Below the pieces are notes generated by a model that was given only the letters and a program-made list of their open reading frames with translations, made no database searches and had not been told where the DNA came from. Both the position numbers and the translations under genes were made by a program. DNA of 64,000 bases, from NCBI RefSeq assembly GCF_032118995.1, contig NC_092650.1, positions 24,810,001 to 24,874,000 on the forward strand, given 5' to 3'. Source of the stretch: Asterias amurensis. Taxonomy: Eukaryota > Echinodermata > Asteroidea > Forcipulatida > Asteriidae. Numbering within the stretch: position 1 is the stretch's first letter; each line of letters starts with the position of its first letter. This document shows, one piece after another, positions 20,601-30,700 of the stretch.

Positions 20601-22827
20601 CTTTCCTGTGGGGGGAGGGGAGTGCCTTTTTTGTAGGTGCCGTTGCCTAGCGGATAAAAGCATCGGACTCAAGTTCTGGCGGTTGTAAGTCACCGGGATG
20701 TGGGTTTGAATCCCGGTCGTGTTTCGTTTACAATGATGATGCTTAAAATGAACTGGTCACCTATATTGTGAGTACTATCAGGTGACGGTAGCGGGAACGA
20801 ACCAACCCCACGCCCTCATAATTCCATTTTTAAACGTTTTTTAACAAAAGGGCATTATGAATCGGAATAAAAGAGTAGTGACCCGTTCTTAAACGTTCGT
20901 TTAAAACCTTGCAGGATTGTCACACGGCAACGAACCTGCCGGTTTTAAACGGCCGTTAAAAAACTCGTCGGTACCCTTTAATTCCCTTATTACAGAATTG
21001 CAATAGATGTTAAATTTGCATCGGGGATAAAGAATATTAATTTTGTTTTTACCCATACACCGATGTGTTTTAGCACTGTATACTCAGTACTCTCCCGAGT
21101 CCGGTGAAAAAAATATTACAGGCATATTACTCGGGTGGGATTCGAACCCACGACCCTTACCAACTAGACTACCGAGATTACCCGGTACCGGTAGCTAGAG
21201 GCAGCTAGAGGCAAAAACGTTGCTGGCAGTGTAAACACTTTATGTAATCCACACTTTATGTAATCCACTATAATATACATAAACTGACAAACCTCTAGAA
21301 GTTCGAGATCGATCGGCCATCTGGGTCACGTCACAACCCTCCTTTCACAGCGATAAATTATTCGCAAGTGAGCTGAGCAACGTTGAACTGTATGCTGCGA
21401 ATAATTCGTTGCGAATTTGTGACGTCAACATTCGTATCGCATTCGCATTCGCAGGAAGTATGAACCGGGCTTTAGGCAAACCGTTTCGTACCTTCACTTT
21501 TAAATCGAGCGAACCTTATTTTCTTTATTTTATGTTTCCAGTAGACTTTACCTTGGGCCCCATAAGGGTTGTTTTCTTCTTTATTTTTTCGGGAGACCAA
21601 TAATGGTTAACTGACCAAAACCTGACATTTGAATGTGTTTGAATGGTATTTTTGTGTTTTTACGTTTTTTTATAAATGTATTTTCTAGTTGTTTTTTTTT
21701 GTAAATATTCACCAACCATATGTTGGCGGGCCAGACATTTTGGCATATTATGTTCAAGAATGCCAACAAACTAACCGCATGCCTTTAACATTCGTATAAG
21801 GAAACAACAAGTTAACCAAGCGTTTTTAAGACTGCACAAATATCAGAATTGACTGCCTCAAAATGAAATTTAATGATTATACACACGCCTCAAAAACACT
21901 CATGCGAATTTGAATGCAGCTTCGATGTATTGTTAAATTGAATGATTATTTTGTTAAATCGAATGATGTAAAAGTAGATTTGACTAGTCTTAAAATGAAA
22001 TCGAATGACCCTTTTTTAGTAGCATTCGATTTCGTGCGAAATAGAATAGGCTGGTGGTTAAATTGGCTGCTCATTTTCCGAAATTGACCGAGAAAACCTG
22101 TATATATATATATATAGCGCAGGCACGTTAAACTATATATATATCAAATAATAAACCACAAGGGAAACTGACTGGGTACATTTTTAAATGATTTAGGATT
22201 GAACAATATATACATAATAAATATTGTTTTTTTATTTACATGTATATGTCTATTATTCTGAACATGTTTCCATCCCAAGTTTGGATTGACAGACTTTAGG
22301 GTTTAAGTACTCTTTTGTTAATCCTGGCCGGCTTGAAATGGGTTGTCTCTGTCCCTAGTTCCCTGCTCTTCCCTCTCACACCCTGTCTTCCCGTCCTCTA
22401 CCCAATTGGGGTCCCCTTGTTTCCTCTTTCAGGGAAATTGTAGCCTATATATGGCCCCTTCCTACACAGAAAGGATTTACGGTATTGTTTACTCATACAA
22501 AATCGAAAGAAAATTTGTATTTACCTCAGATGCCGTAAAGGTGTAGAGAGACCCAGGCTGCTCGACCAATCTCCCACCCGCACAAACATCAAAGTGTGTG
22601 GCACAGTTCAAGTCACATTCTTGATCTCTAGGCCGGTAATTTGCAGATCTACATCTCGGTGAATCCTTCAGACAGGCCTGGTAACACAGCTTTTGATTCT
22701 TGGTGGCGTTTATGGTGGTGTAGTTCCGGCCAACCAAAGCATAGTCAATCACACCACACCATGGCGTGAGTATCCCGTAAACCAAAGGTATTTGCAATAC
22801 CATGTAAAGACTAAGATATACAGACAT
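14619..22827 (-). CDS. Gene B: secreted PAN-fucolectin protein (complete five-exon model)
   Basis: Exons are 22525-22827, 20464-20551, 18378-18506, 17328-17417 and 14619-14851. They join in phases 0,1,1,1 to 843 nt, giving 280 residues plus stop. Residues 1-18 are a signal peptide ([18 protein letters not shown]). Residues about 24-100 are a PAN/apple-like domain with paired Cys and sequons NYT and NAT. Residues 102-131 are a linker starting TMGCDIHPE. Residues about 132-280 form an F5/8-type-C/fucolectin domain, seen from [58 protein letters not shown] and FLQLCEVRV. All introns are GT-AG. Fucolectins bind fucosylated glycans, often as secreted recognition lectins; that role here is inference. 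The start follows the signal peptide shared with genes A and C. Introns are full of MITEs and a SINE. Confidence 0.85.
14938..15236. mobile_element. MITE with 'catagagttata' ends
   Basis: Inverted ends 'catagagttatatataagaa' and 'ttcttatacataactctatg' are followed inward by 'ctagagggcgcac' and its partner. The interior is GC-rich and contains repeated 'aaaatggccgc'. It is nested in the element at 14885-16440. Confidence 0.75.
15795..16302. mobile_element. 'ccggtgtggcggttt' element, copy 1
   Basis: The ends are 'ggtgtggcggtttcagtctt' and 'aaagttgaaaccgccacacc', with repeats of 'cgtgttcagttttccg' inside each end. An inverted copy lies at 18566-19100. No intact transposase frame is present. Confidence 0.75.
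16519..16909. mobile_element. T2-like MITE, family 1 full-length copy
   Basis: It starts ttaaagacactggacac and ends gtccactgcctttaa. It lies in the last intron of gene B. The interval 16910-17327 holds only a fragment of a 'gctaagca' MITE near 17160-17260. Confidence 0.85.
17500..17670. repeat. Short imperfect palindrome of 'aactcggcacc' words
   Basis: The word 'aactcggcacc' and its complement 'ggtgccgagttt' (with variants) recur several times on both sides of a centre near 17610. It is probably a decayed hairpin MITE in intron 3 of gene B. Confidence 0.5.
17790..17945 (+). mobile_element. tRNA-derived SINE fragment
   Basis: A B-box-like 'ggttcgagtctcact' is preceded by a degenerate tRNA-like region. 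It is followed by a 'cagtcaatttgtctttgttc' tail typical of a SINE body. It lies in intron 3 of gene B. The acceptor stem is poor, so it is not a functional tRNA. Confidence 0.5.
18566..19100. mobile_element. 'ccggtgtggcggttt' element, copy 2 (inverted to copy 1)
   Basis: This is the same element as 15795-16302 read in the opposite direction. It includes 'gcggcgtcc', 'tactcgccagggtactcgcg' and the double 'gtcacccggaaaact' near its right end. It lies in intron 2 of gene B. Confidence 0.75.
19200..19440. repeat. Degenerate fragment related to the 47.1-47.9 kb foldback
   Basis: The words 'gcaagctttcg' and 'agcgtattttttcc..ggaaagatga' match those in the element at 47126-47932. The similarity is patchy. 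A pentamer run (ATACA)n precedes it at about 19125-19156. Confidence 0.4.
19743..20303. mobile_element. Foldback element whose arms are 16-bp tandem repeats
   Basis: The left arm (about 19763-19856) is a run of the unit 'acacccctatattccg'. The right arm (about 20168-20286) is the same unit inverted, 'cggaatataggggtgt' and variants. Between them is about 310 bp of unrelated AT-rich DNA. A 9-base word 'atatcgggg' flanks both sides and may be a target duplication. It sits in intron 2 of gene B. Confidence 0.7.
20635..20745 (+). mobile_element. tRNA-like SINE head
   Basis: An A-box-like 'gttgcctagcggataaaagc' and a B-box-like 'gtgggtttgaatcccgg' are spaced as in a tRNA. The same 'gatgtgggtttgaatcccgg' occurs in the SINE at 55434-55712. 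No acceptor stem closes it properly, so it is treated as a SINE head. It lies in intron 1 of gene B. Confidence 0.6.
20838..20998. mobile_element. Hairpin MITE (partner at 4886-5090)
   Basis: Left arm 'ggaataaaagagtagtgacc' and right arm 'ggtaccctttaattcc' are inverted, and 'ttaaacg' words lie symmetrically inside. It is non-coding. Confidence 0.6.
21005..21215 (-). mobile_element. tRNA-derived SINE, family A
   Basis: On the minus strand it reads from a tRNA-like head ('ctcggtagtctagttggtaa', B-box 'gggttcgaatcccacccgag') into a body with 'gtactgagtatacagtgct', 'cacatcggtgtatgggtaaa' and 'ccccgatgcaaatttaacat'. Other copies are at 30245, 31646, 31872, 45372 and 51450. It is presumably mobilised by a LINE. 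Confidence 0.75.
21315..21480. mobile_element. MITE with 'gcgaatttgtgacgtc' body (partner 45520-45675)
   Basis: The right half, from 'ttcgttgcgaatttgtgacg' to 'gaaccgggctt', is nearly identical to 45607-45672. The left half is a diverged complement ('acgtcacaaccct', 'ttattcgcaa'). Confidence 0.65.
21485..22412. other. Gene-free AT-rich stretch
   Basis: No exon is seen. It contains the right part of a 'ctcggtcaa' MITE (22040-22096, ending 'gaccgagaaaac') and a short (TA)n run (22098-22140). It lies in intron 1 of gene B. Confidence 0.55.
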
Positions 22828-23047
22828 GACTTGTGCCTTTTTAAAACAGAAATTGCTGTAAAGATTTGAAACACAATCAGTAGTAGTAAGTTTGGCCAAT
22901 GTGTGTATACAGTAGTTTAAGTTGTGCCTCCAATCGGATCAACAAGCTGACTCTGAACAGTACTGCCGAACGTACAGGCTACATCCAATCATCTGGTCTG
23001 CAGTCAACACGGGTTTCTTCAATGGTGAATGCTGCATTACATCAATA

Positions 23048-23439
23048 TTAAAGGCGGTGAACACTATTGGTAAGTGCCAAAGACTAGCCTTCACAGTTGG
23101 TTTATCGCAACATAAATATGCATAAAATAACAAACCTGTCAAAATTTGAGCTCAATCGGTCATCGAAGTTGCGAGATAATAATGAAAGAAAAAATAACCC
23201 TTGTCACACGAAGTTATGTGCGTTTAGATGGTTGATTTCGAGACCTCAACTTCTAAACTTGAGGTCTCGAAATCAAATTCGTGGAAAATTACTTCCTTCT
23301 CGAAAACTATAGCACTTCAGAGGGAGCCGTTTCTCACAATGTTTTATACCATCAACCTCTCCCCATTACTCGTCACCAAGAAAGGTTTTATGGCAATAAT
23401 TATTTTTGAGTAATTACCAATAGTGTCCACTGCCTTTAA
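23048..23439. mobile_element. T2-like MITE, family 1 full-length copy
   Basis: It starts ttaaaggcggtgaacac and ends gtccactgcctttaa. It lies inside the duplicated segment. In copy 1 only its first 150 bases survive (2778-2927), joined directly to downstream sequence. Confidence 0.85.
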
Positions 23440-23524
23440 ACGCGGTTGTCAATAGTGACATTCATATCGCCAATGTGTTCACTTATGGGTTGTTTTTTTT
23501 TGCACATGACAGGTTTGATAATCG

Positions 23525-23912
23525 TTAAAGGCAGTGGACACTATTGGTAATAACTCGAAATCATAAAAACTTACTTGGTAACAAGCATTGGGAGGAGGTT
23601 GGATAGTATAAAACACTGTGAGAAACGGCTCCCTCTGATGTGACGTAGTTTGCGAGAAAGAAGTAATTTTCTACGAATTTGATTTCGAGACCTCGGAATT
23701 AGAATTTGAGGTCTCGAAATCAAGCACAAATCTGAAAGTACACAACTTCGTGTGACAAGGGTATTTTTCTTTCATCATTACGCAACTTCGATTGGGCTCA
23801 AATTTTCACAGGGTTAGGGTTAGGGTTAGGGTTTCGCAGGTTTGTTATTTTATGCAAAATGCTGAGAAGTGACAAGACTGGTCTTTGACAACTACCAATA
23901 GTGTGGCTTTAA
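23525..23912. mobile_element. T2-like MITE, family 1 copy containing a telomere-like run
   Basis: It starts ttaaaggcagtggacac and ends near 'caatagtgtggctttaaag'. Where family members read 'ttttcacaggtttg', this copy has about four GGGTTA units (about 23816-23838). Confidence 0.8.
23816..23838. repeat. Interstitial telomere-type repeat (GGGTTA)n
   Basis: About four tandem GGGTTA units sit inside a MITE. The array is far too short for a chromosome end and normal sequence continues on both sides. Confidence 0.8.
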
Positions 23913-24165
23913 AGACCAGTAATCTCACTTGGTGTATCCCAACATAAGCCTAATATAAAAAAAGCCTGTGAAAATTTGGGCTTTAGGCCTATTTGTCACC
24001 GAAGTTGCAAACAAAAACCTTCTTGCTTAATTTCCTATGCTTTCAGATGCTTAACACAAGACTTCAGTCGAAGCCTTTTGTTTTATCTGAGTCGCGAGAA
24101 ATTACCTTTTAAAAAAATAAGTTACTTCCGAAGAAAACCGTGTCCCCCCCCCCCCCCCCCCCCAG
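23907..24165. mobile_element. T2-like MITE partial copy ending in a poly-C run
   Basis: From 'ctttaaagaccagtaatctc' the family body continues in the opposite orientation until 'aagaaaaccgtgt', where a run of about 21 C begins. The copy is incomplete at that side. Confidence 0.6.
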
Positions 24166-25376
24166 GTTACGCCACCTTTGTGTAAACCGGTCAAACTAAC
24201 CCAGAAATTAGTCAGGCCCCTGTGAGCTAGGTTGTGTAACCCCACCCCGTTCTTCTTCGTGTAAAATTCAAGACTTGTTGAGTGTCAAGTGTCAATAAAG
24301 CTCCAGAACATGGGACAGAAAAGCCAGTGTTTGTGTATTATTTAAAGCTGTGTGCATCGCAACCCCCGGTCAACGCTACAATATAGTCACTCGGGTTGAA
24401 GAATGGAAAAAAAAGGTACATCGTAGTCTTACAGTTGGCAAATTTAGGGATATAGTCTTCCATTGCGTATAAAGGGCCTTGAGTTAAGAACATCTGAGGC
24501 ATTAAATAACCATGTATTGCCATGGTAACGTGTTGGCACATTCATTCAAGCAGATACACAAACACAATCATACAATAATAAAGGATAAATTAAGTCACGG
24601 CTCAATACACGGATCCATGTAAAGAACCAATACGTATAATTATCATAGGGCATGCACATAACACCTGCTTGGAATGTTGAGGGTTTTTATTTATTTGTTA
24701 TTGTTACTTTATTAAAAGAACGAGACATGATTTTTTTTTCAAGCAAATGTAGATTTCCTCCCTCATGGGAGATCTTGTGTCGCTAGTGTAGTAGCAGCAT
24801 ATACGAACCCATTAAATTTCCACGATATCGCTATGAAATCAGCAAGTAAAACTTATTTAAATCTGCAAATAACAATACCTGGAAGCAGAGACACACTGCA
24901 TAGCGGGCATGACCCAGAAATGTCTCAAACTTACACAAAGTCTGAACTATCTCATCTTGTTTAAACCGTCTCCGAGTCAAGCTAACCCTCAGATATTAGT
25001 CAGGTCACTGGGAGCTAGGTTGTGTAACCCCACCCCGGTTTTATTCAACAAACGACTCTCCTGTCGAATTATAACGATTAGCTTTCCAGATCATCCTGCA
25101 GAAGTTTAATAGTCAAGTGTACATTCAAAACAAGGTCCATACAGGAGCTTAGAGATCTACTTCAATCAGAATTTAGTATTAGTATCACGAGTCTGTAAAC
25201 TATGCTTATAAATCAGTTAACTAAAGTCAAGTAAACTCCACAATAGATACACGTTTGAATACAATTGCAGTGAAAAGAAACACATAGTTTATTTAGAATA
25301 CGCGTCAACCTTTGTTTTGTCATCTGCTGTGACGTTTGACTGTCGCAACCGTAATTATATGGTATGGAAATATTGA

Positions 25377-25535
25377 CTGCTATGAGAGCAGTGTTAAAAT
25401 TATAGGCACAAGGTGATGTCAGAACCATGACTATGCCCGAAGAGAAGCTGAGGGCATAGCCATGGTTTTGACATCACCGATGGCCTATAATTTTAACTGT
25501 TCCCCGATTATTAAACAGTCATTATTTCTTTTATT
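25377..25535. mobile_element. Hairpin MITE with 'attgactgct' ends (duplicate of 3876-4022)
   Basis: It corresponds base for base, with few changes, to the element in copy 1 of the segmental duplication. It contains a slightly longer central palindrome ('gctgagggcatagccatgg'). Confidence 0.7.
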
Positions 25536-25916
25536 ATACCGAATAAAGATTCTTCTAATCAACAACACTCTGACTATATGGTGAAAGGTCGTCTGCAATG
25601 AAAGGTCGCGTCGTGACACAGAACGCTATAGTCGTACGTCCATTATACATATCATAGTTGCGTTATTTTCAGAGCGGGCATAGTCACTATGACGTCATCT
25701 TGATAGAAAAAGGGGGCATAGCTATTTTCATGACTCCATTTTTAACCAATCAGATTAGAGGATTCTATACATGAGGTATATAAAAATAAACATAGGACGG
25801 TGTGTATTGAATTGCCATGCTTAATTATCAGCTTCGTTCCCAAATCAATCGTTCCCGCTCCTACATAGGCAAACATACCCGAAAGATTATCACAACATGA
25901 TGTGAGTTATCACACA

Positions 25917-26278
25917 TTAAAGGGTCTATGTAACTTTTGTAGGACAAAAAACACAATTTCCACAGATTTACACTAAACTTACACAGTGTGAAGATATTGA
26001 TAGTCGAAAGCTTCCCTGAAAATATTACGTGCTGAGGTGCTGTAGTTTTTGGGAAATGAGTAAAACAATGTCATGAAAATAATTTTGGTATCATGAGACG
26101 AAAATTATTTTAATAATTTACAAACGTATTTTCATGACATTGTTTTACTCATTACTCAAAAACTACAGCACCTCAGTAAGTAATATTTGAAGGGAAGCTT
26201 TCCACTATCATTACCTTCAAATCCTGTAAGTTTAATGTAAATCTATGGAAATTTTGAAAAGGTACCCAAATCCTTTAA
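25917..26278. mobile_element. T2-like MITE, 'GGGTCTATGTAAC' family
   Basis: The ends read ttaaagggtctatg and 'ggtacccaaatcctttaa'. The centre is a long near-palindrome in which 'gtcatgaaaat', 'aacaatgtcat' and 'gaggtgctgtag' meet their complements. It is non-coding. Confidence 0.75.
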
Positions 26279-26539
26279 TTAAAAATTTCATCAAAAATTG
26301 AAAAAAGACAAATGGACCGATGGTGCACTGAACGTTCCGTTTGATTGTTTACGTAAAACGAATATAATACTAAATATTATTTAAGATGTGCAAAATGTCC
26401 TACCTACTATTAATGCAATGTTTTGTAACTTCTGTACACACCAACTATTCAACTACAGTAACTACAAAATCTGCAGACAATGATCCTTGTATCTCCCTCT
26501 CTCCTAAATAATTTCTTTTTTCTTTTATAGTCCTAACCC

Positions 26540-26901
26540 TTAAAGGTACTGGACACGTTTGGGTCAAAAACCAGTGTTCTCACTTGGTGTATCCCGACAT
26601 ATGCATAAAAAAACTGTGGAAATTTGGGCTCACTTTGTTCATTTGCAAGAGCATAATGAAAGAAAAAAACACCCTTTTTGCATTACTTTGTGTGTTTTCT
26701 GATGCATAGAAAAGGCTAATAGCTGAAGTATTTTATTGAGTGAACAATTATACCTCATTCTCAAGCACTACGTTACCTCAGAGCATGTTCAAAGGGAGTC
26801 ATTTCTCACAATGTGTTATACTATCAACAGCAGCTCTCCATTGCTCATTACCAAGTAAATGTTTATGCTAACAATTATTTTGAAGTGTCCAATGCCTTTA
26901 A
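26540..26901. mobile_element. T2-like MITE, 'GGTACTGGACACG' family
   Basis: It starts ttaaaggtactggacacg and ends gtgtccaatgcctttaa. It shares the general body plan of family 1. The stretch 26279-26539 before it holds nothing recognisable. Confidence 0.75.
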
Positions 26902-27206
26902 ATATTGGTTTCGTACTTATGTACTGACCCCAATTTCGTATGTGAATTCATATCCAAAGGCACCCTGTTTTAATATTGGTAATTGTAGTAAGCATTAGCC
27001 CAAATTATTTCGCTTATTAAAAATGCTCCCGTTTCGACCAGAAATCAAAAAGAGTATGTTGAAAAACATCCTTAAAGGCGAGTTGTGAAGATTCAATTTC
27101 GAGAGGATCCGTTCTGTGAACTATGTGGCCAAACTGCGTGTGGAGACCCGCAGCTATAGGCTCGATTTAGGCTCGAAAACTATTTACCATGTAAGAGGTC
27201 AAGTCA

Positions 27207-27560
27207 TTAAAGCCATTCGATACTTTCGGAACAGAAAACAAAAAAGTTCTCAGATTTACAACTAATTTACAGGGTTTACAGAAGGTAATGGTGAAAGCAT
27301 TCTCTTATTCCGTGAAATGCTTTACTTTTTGAGAAAACATTAAAACAGTTATCAATTCTCGATATCGAGAATACGGATTTATTTTAAACACATCATGACA
27401 CGGTGAAACGTGCGGAAACAAGGGTAGTTTTTCCCCGTTATTTTCTCCCGACTCCGGTGACCGATTGAGCCAAAATTTCACAGGTCTGTTATTCATATAT
27501 AAGTTGTGATACCCGAAGTGTGGGTTTTTGGACAACACCGAAAGTGTCCAATGGCTTTAA
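27207..27560. mobile_element. T2-like MITE, 'AGCCATTCGATAC' family
   Basis: It starts ttaaagccattcgatac and ends gtgtccaatggctttaa, with the inner words 'attctcgatatcgagaat' and 'ttctcccgactccgg'. Relatives are at 50053-50452 and 50817-51187. It lies about 230 bases past the gene C stop. Confidence 0.75.
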
Positions 27561-27790
27561 ATTCATAAAATATAGAATAGAAATATAGTTTTTTACGGCT
27601 TTTTGTTGAGCCCCCTATAGTTTGTTTATAAACAACAACACTATAATCCAAAATCAGGACATTTTAAAGACTGATTAATAAAAAGAAGGTCAAAGTCAAT
27701 ATATTTCACAAAACGTCGATTTCAGAATTCCGGGTGCGACACCAACAGGTCGTTTATGGTGCCGGTATAAAGCTGCGTCAAAGACTCCTC

Positions 27791-30700
27791 TCACTCCAAA
27801 TCAATGCGGATTGTCAAGTAATCCGCCTTGTTCCCAGCTGTAAAAAAAAAAACAAGATAAAGTGGTTCAATCATTACTTGTTTTTTTGTTAATTTCATAA
27901 GAACAAAACCCAAGTTTGACATGCTGGAAAGTTTGTCACTCGTATTTGTCACTCGTAGAACAATCGAGCAACAAAGGCACTGAATTTGTAATTACTCAAA
28001 GTTGAGTATTTATTATGAGATCCCCGAACTGCCACTTGGTTTTCGAGTTAATGCACGGACAGTAGTTTGCCGCTCCCCGGGTTGCATCGTTAACTTATCG
28101 CTTCTGTTGGAAAACGTGACATTTTCTTGAATTATATCGATTGGTGCACATATTTTCTTGAACAATGAGTGTATTTTTGTTTGTTCCGGTACTATATGCA
28201 AGAGTCGTATGTGCGGCACCATAATGTAGCCCGATCCCTAAATGTAGCCTGACCTTAATGTAGCCCCAAACATGTACCTAAATGTAGCCCGGACCTAAAT
28301 GTAGCACCAAACATGTACCTAGATGTAGCCCGGACCTAAATGTAGCTCCAAACATGTACCTAAATGTAGCCCGGACCAAAATGTAGCCCCAAAAAGTCGT
28401 ATGACGTTAACACTCCGGTGTGTGTGGCGTTAACGTGTCTTGACATCAAGGGTATAAGGCCGAACAAATTATATGGTATAAATAACAGTTTACCAATTCG
28501 TGCATTCTTGAAGCTGATTGCGTTGTCTGTGCTGTACAGTATGATAGGATAACTGTCGTAATTTTGCTCCCATGATGAGCAGTCGCCTGAAGTTTCTACC
28601 ACCGCCAGCCAGCCTTTTTCAACGTCGCATCCACCGTGGCTATGACTGATGAAGAACCGTCGATTGTGAGGTCTAAAAAAAAGTGGATAAATGTGAAGAA
28701 AAGAACAACAGTTGAACAATGGTTTCCAATTTTTTGTCACAAGACCAAAAAGACTTCACAGCAGAAGTTAATTAATTAAAAGCTGTTTTTGTATTAAGTA
28801 TCGTTGAATAGAATAGTGCCATATTCGTGCATCATGGGGCAGTTGATGGAAACCTCAAGCGCCCAGTTTCATAGAGCTGCTAAGCACACAAAATAAATGC
28901 TTAGCTTGAAATGTTTGCCTTGATGAAAACGGGATAACCAACCAAATTAACACGTGATTTTGAAGATTTACAAACAGCTGAATACCAGTAGCAATATACA
29001 ACAAATTGAAATTAATTTTGGTTGGTCGTCCTGTTTTTCTCCATATGAAGATATTTTATGCTAAGCAATTTTTTTTCAGTTAGCAAATCTAAGAAATTTG
29101 GACCAGTTCATCTCTTTGGGAAACAGTCCGACACAAAACTCGCCCCATCACAGCGTGCATCATTTTCCTCTATAGGATATCTGATTTTGCTTACTCACTG
29201 ACTTATTTGCCTATGTTGGCATTTTGTTGGCATTTTAGACAATTATAATAATGAAAGCATTTATATAGCGCCCCACAAAGAACGGAGCGCTTTACAATAT
29301 ACAAAGACACAAATAATGCAAAGACAAAGATACAAACAAAAAACAGTACCAGCAAAAACAAAAAATGGCCAGATTAAACAAATAAATGGGTTTTGAGCAT
29401 ATTTTTTAACCGTTCCAGTGTGTTGGCTTCCCGGATGTTACGGGGAAGGGAATTCCAGAGCCGGGGAGCAGCGGCTTAAAAGGCATGATCTCCCGCGCGT
29501 GATTTAGTTTTACTGATGTGAAGAAGTGTTTTGTCGTACTATGAGCGGGTGGCATAGGCGGATGATTTGAACGGAATGAGTTCTTGAAGATATGAAGGTG
29601 CTGTAGAGTGAATATATTTGAAAACAATGACGAGAAGTTTAAAACTAATCCGGGCTCGAATTGGTAGCCAATGAAGGCGACGTAACAACGGCGCACTCGG
29701 ATGGTCGCGAGCAACGAGCAAGATTAGTCTGGCAGCCCTCTTTTGTAGCCTTTGCAGACGAGTTAAGTCACCTTCATTGGCACCATACAGCAATGCACTT
29801 CTGTAGTCAATCCGTGAGAAAATTGGCGACTGAACAGCCAATTTACAATGGCTCTTGGTTCATGAAATTGTCTCTTATATTTTGATCTGATAGTGTGTTA
29901 AACCACTAACGGCTATAAGTGTTAACTGAATACTATGAAAACACTACCGTTTGGAATTGGAAACCATTATTAAGTGACCCGGTCTAACAATACAACACAA
30001 CGGTTACATACGGGTCTCCAATGATAGAGAAGTAGTAGGATGTCGACGCTGGTGTCAGGTCACTCGTGGATGATACAATGTGCTCCTTGGCGAACCAGTT
30101 CATGATGTTTGAATCTGTTCCATTGAATATCATTTCAACTTGAACCTCATCTTGTTTATACAAGGACAGCTTCACCTGGACAGAAATTCATACAATTGTC
30201 ATAAAATTGTTTGATCGTCACAATCAACATTGCGGATTTCATAACAGATATTAAATTTGCATCGGGGATAAAGAATATTGATTTTGGTTGTTAGACATAC
30301 ACCGATGTGTGTCAGCACTGTATATTCGGTACTTTCCTGAGTCCTGTAAAAAATATATCACAGGAATATTTACTCGGGTGGGATTCGAACCCACGGCCCT
30401 TGCAATTCTAGAGCAGTGTCTGGAATTTCGTTTTAAACTCAGGGTCTTGCGTTTCTTTTTGTTGCTGTTAGTAGTCGGATAGATTTACTAACACTTTGAG
30501 GGTTCCGCTGCGTAGAAATAGTATACACATTGACTAGCAATGATGTAAATAGTGTACGTCTATTCCCCCGAGGGACTTTGAGTGACCAGAAAAGGGACCT
30601 ATTTCCCGAGGCCGAAGGCCGAGGGAAATAAGCCCCTCCTCTTCTGGTCACTCACAGGCCCGAGGGGGAAAAGACGCACACTAGTTACCGATTTATGTCA

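Larger units (their letters stand above)
22413..25790. repeat. Segmental duplication, copy 2 (partner 2121-4290)
   Basis: Same order and orientation as copy 1. It contains the gene B leader exon and its upstream DNA, then about 1.27 kb of MITEs absent from copy 1, then the shared block from 24470 on. A short extra copy of the piece 'gtcaggcccctgtgagctag' occurs at 24178-24245. The block outside the exon holds no coding sequence. Confidence 0.85.

Noticed and set aside
23816..23838. Chromosome end
   Set aside because: Only about four telomere-type units, within a MITE, with normal sequence on both sides.
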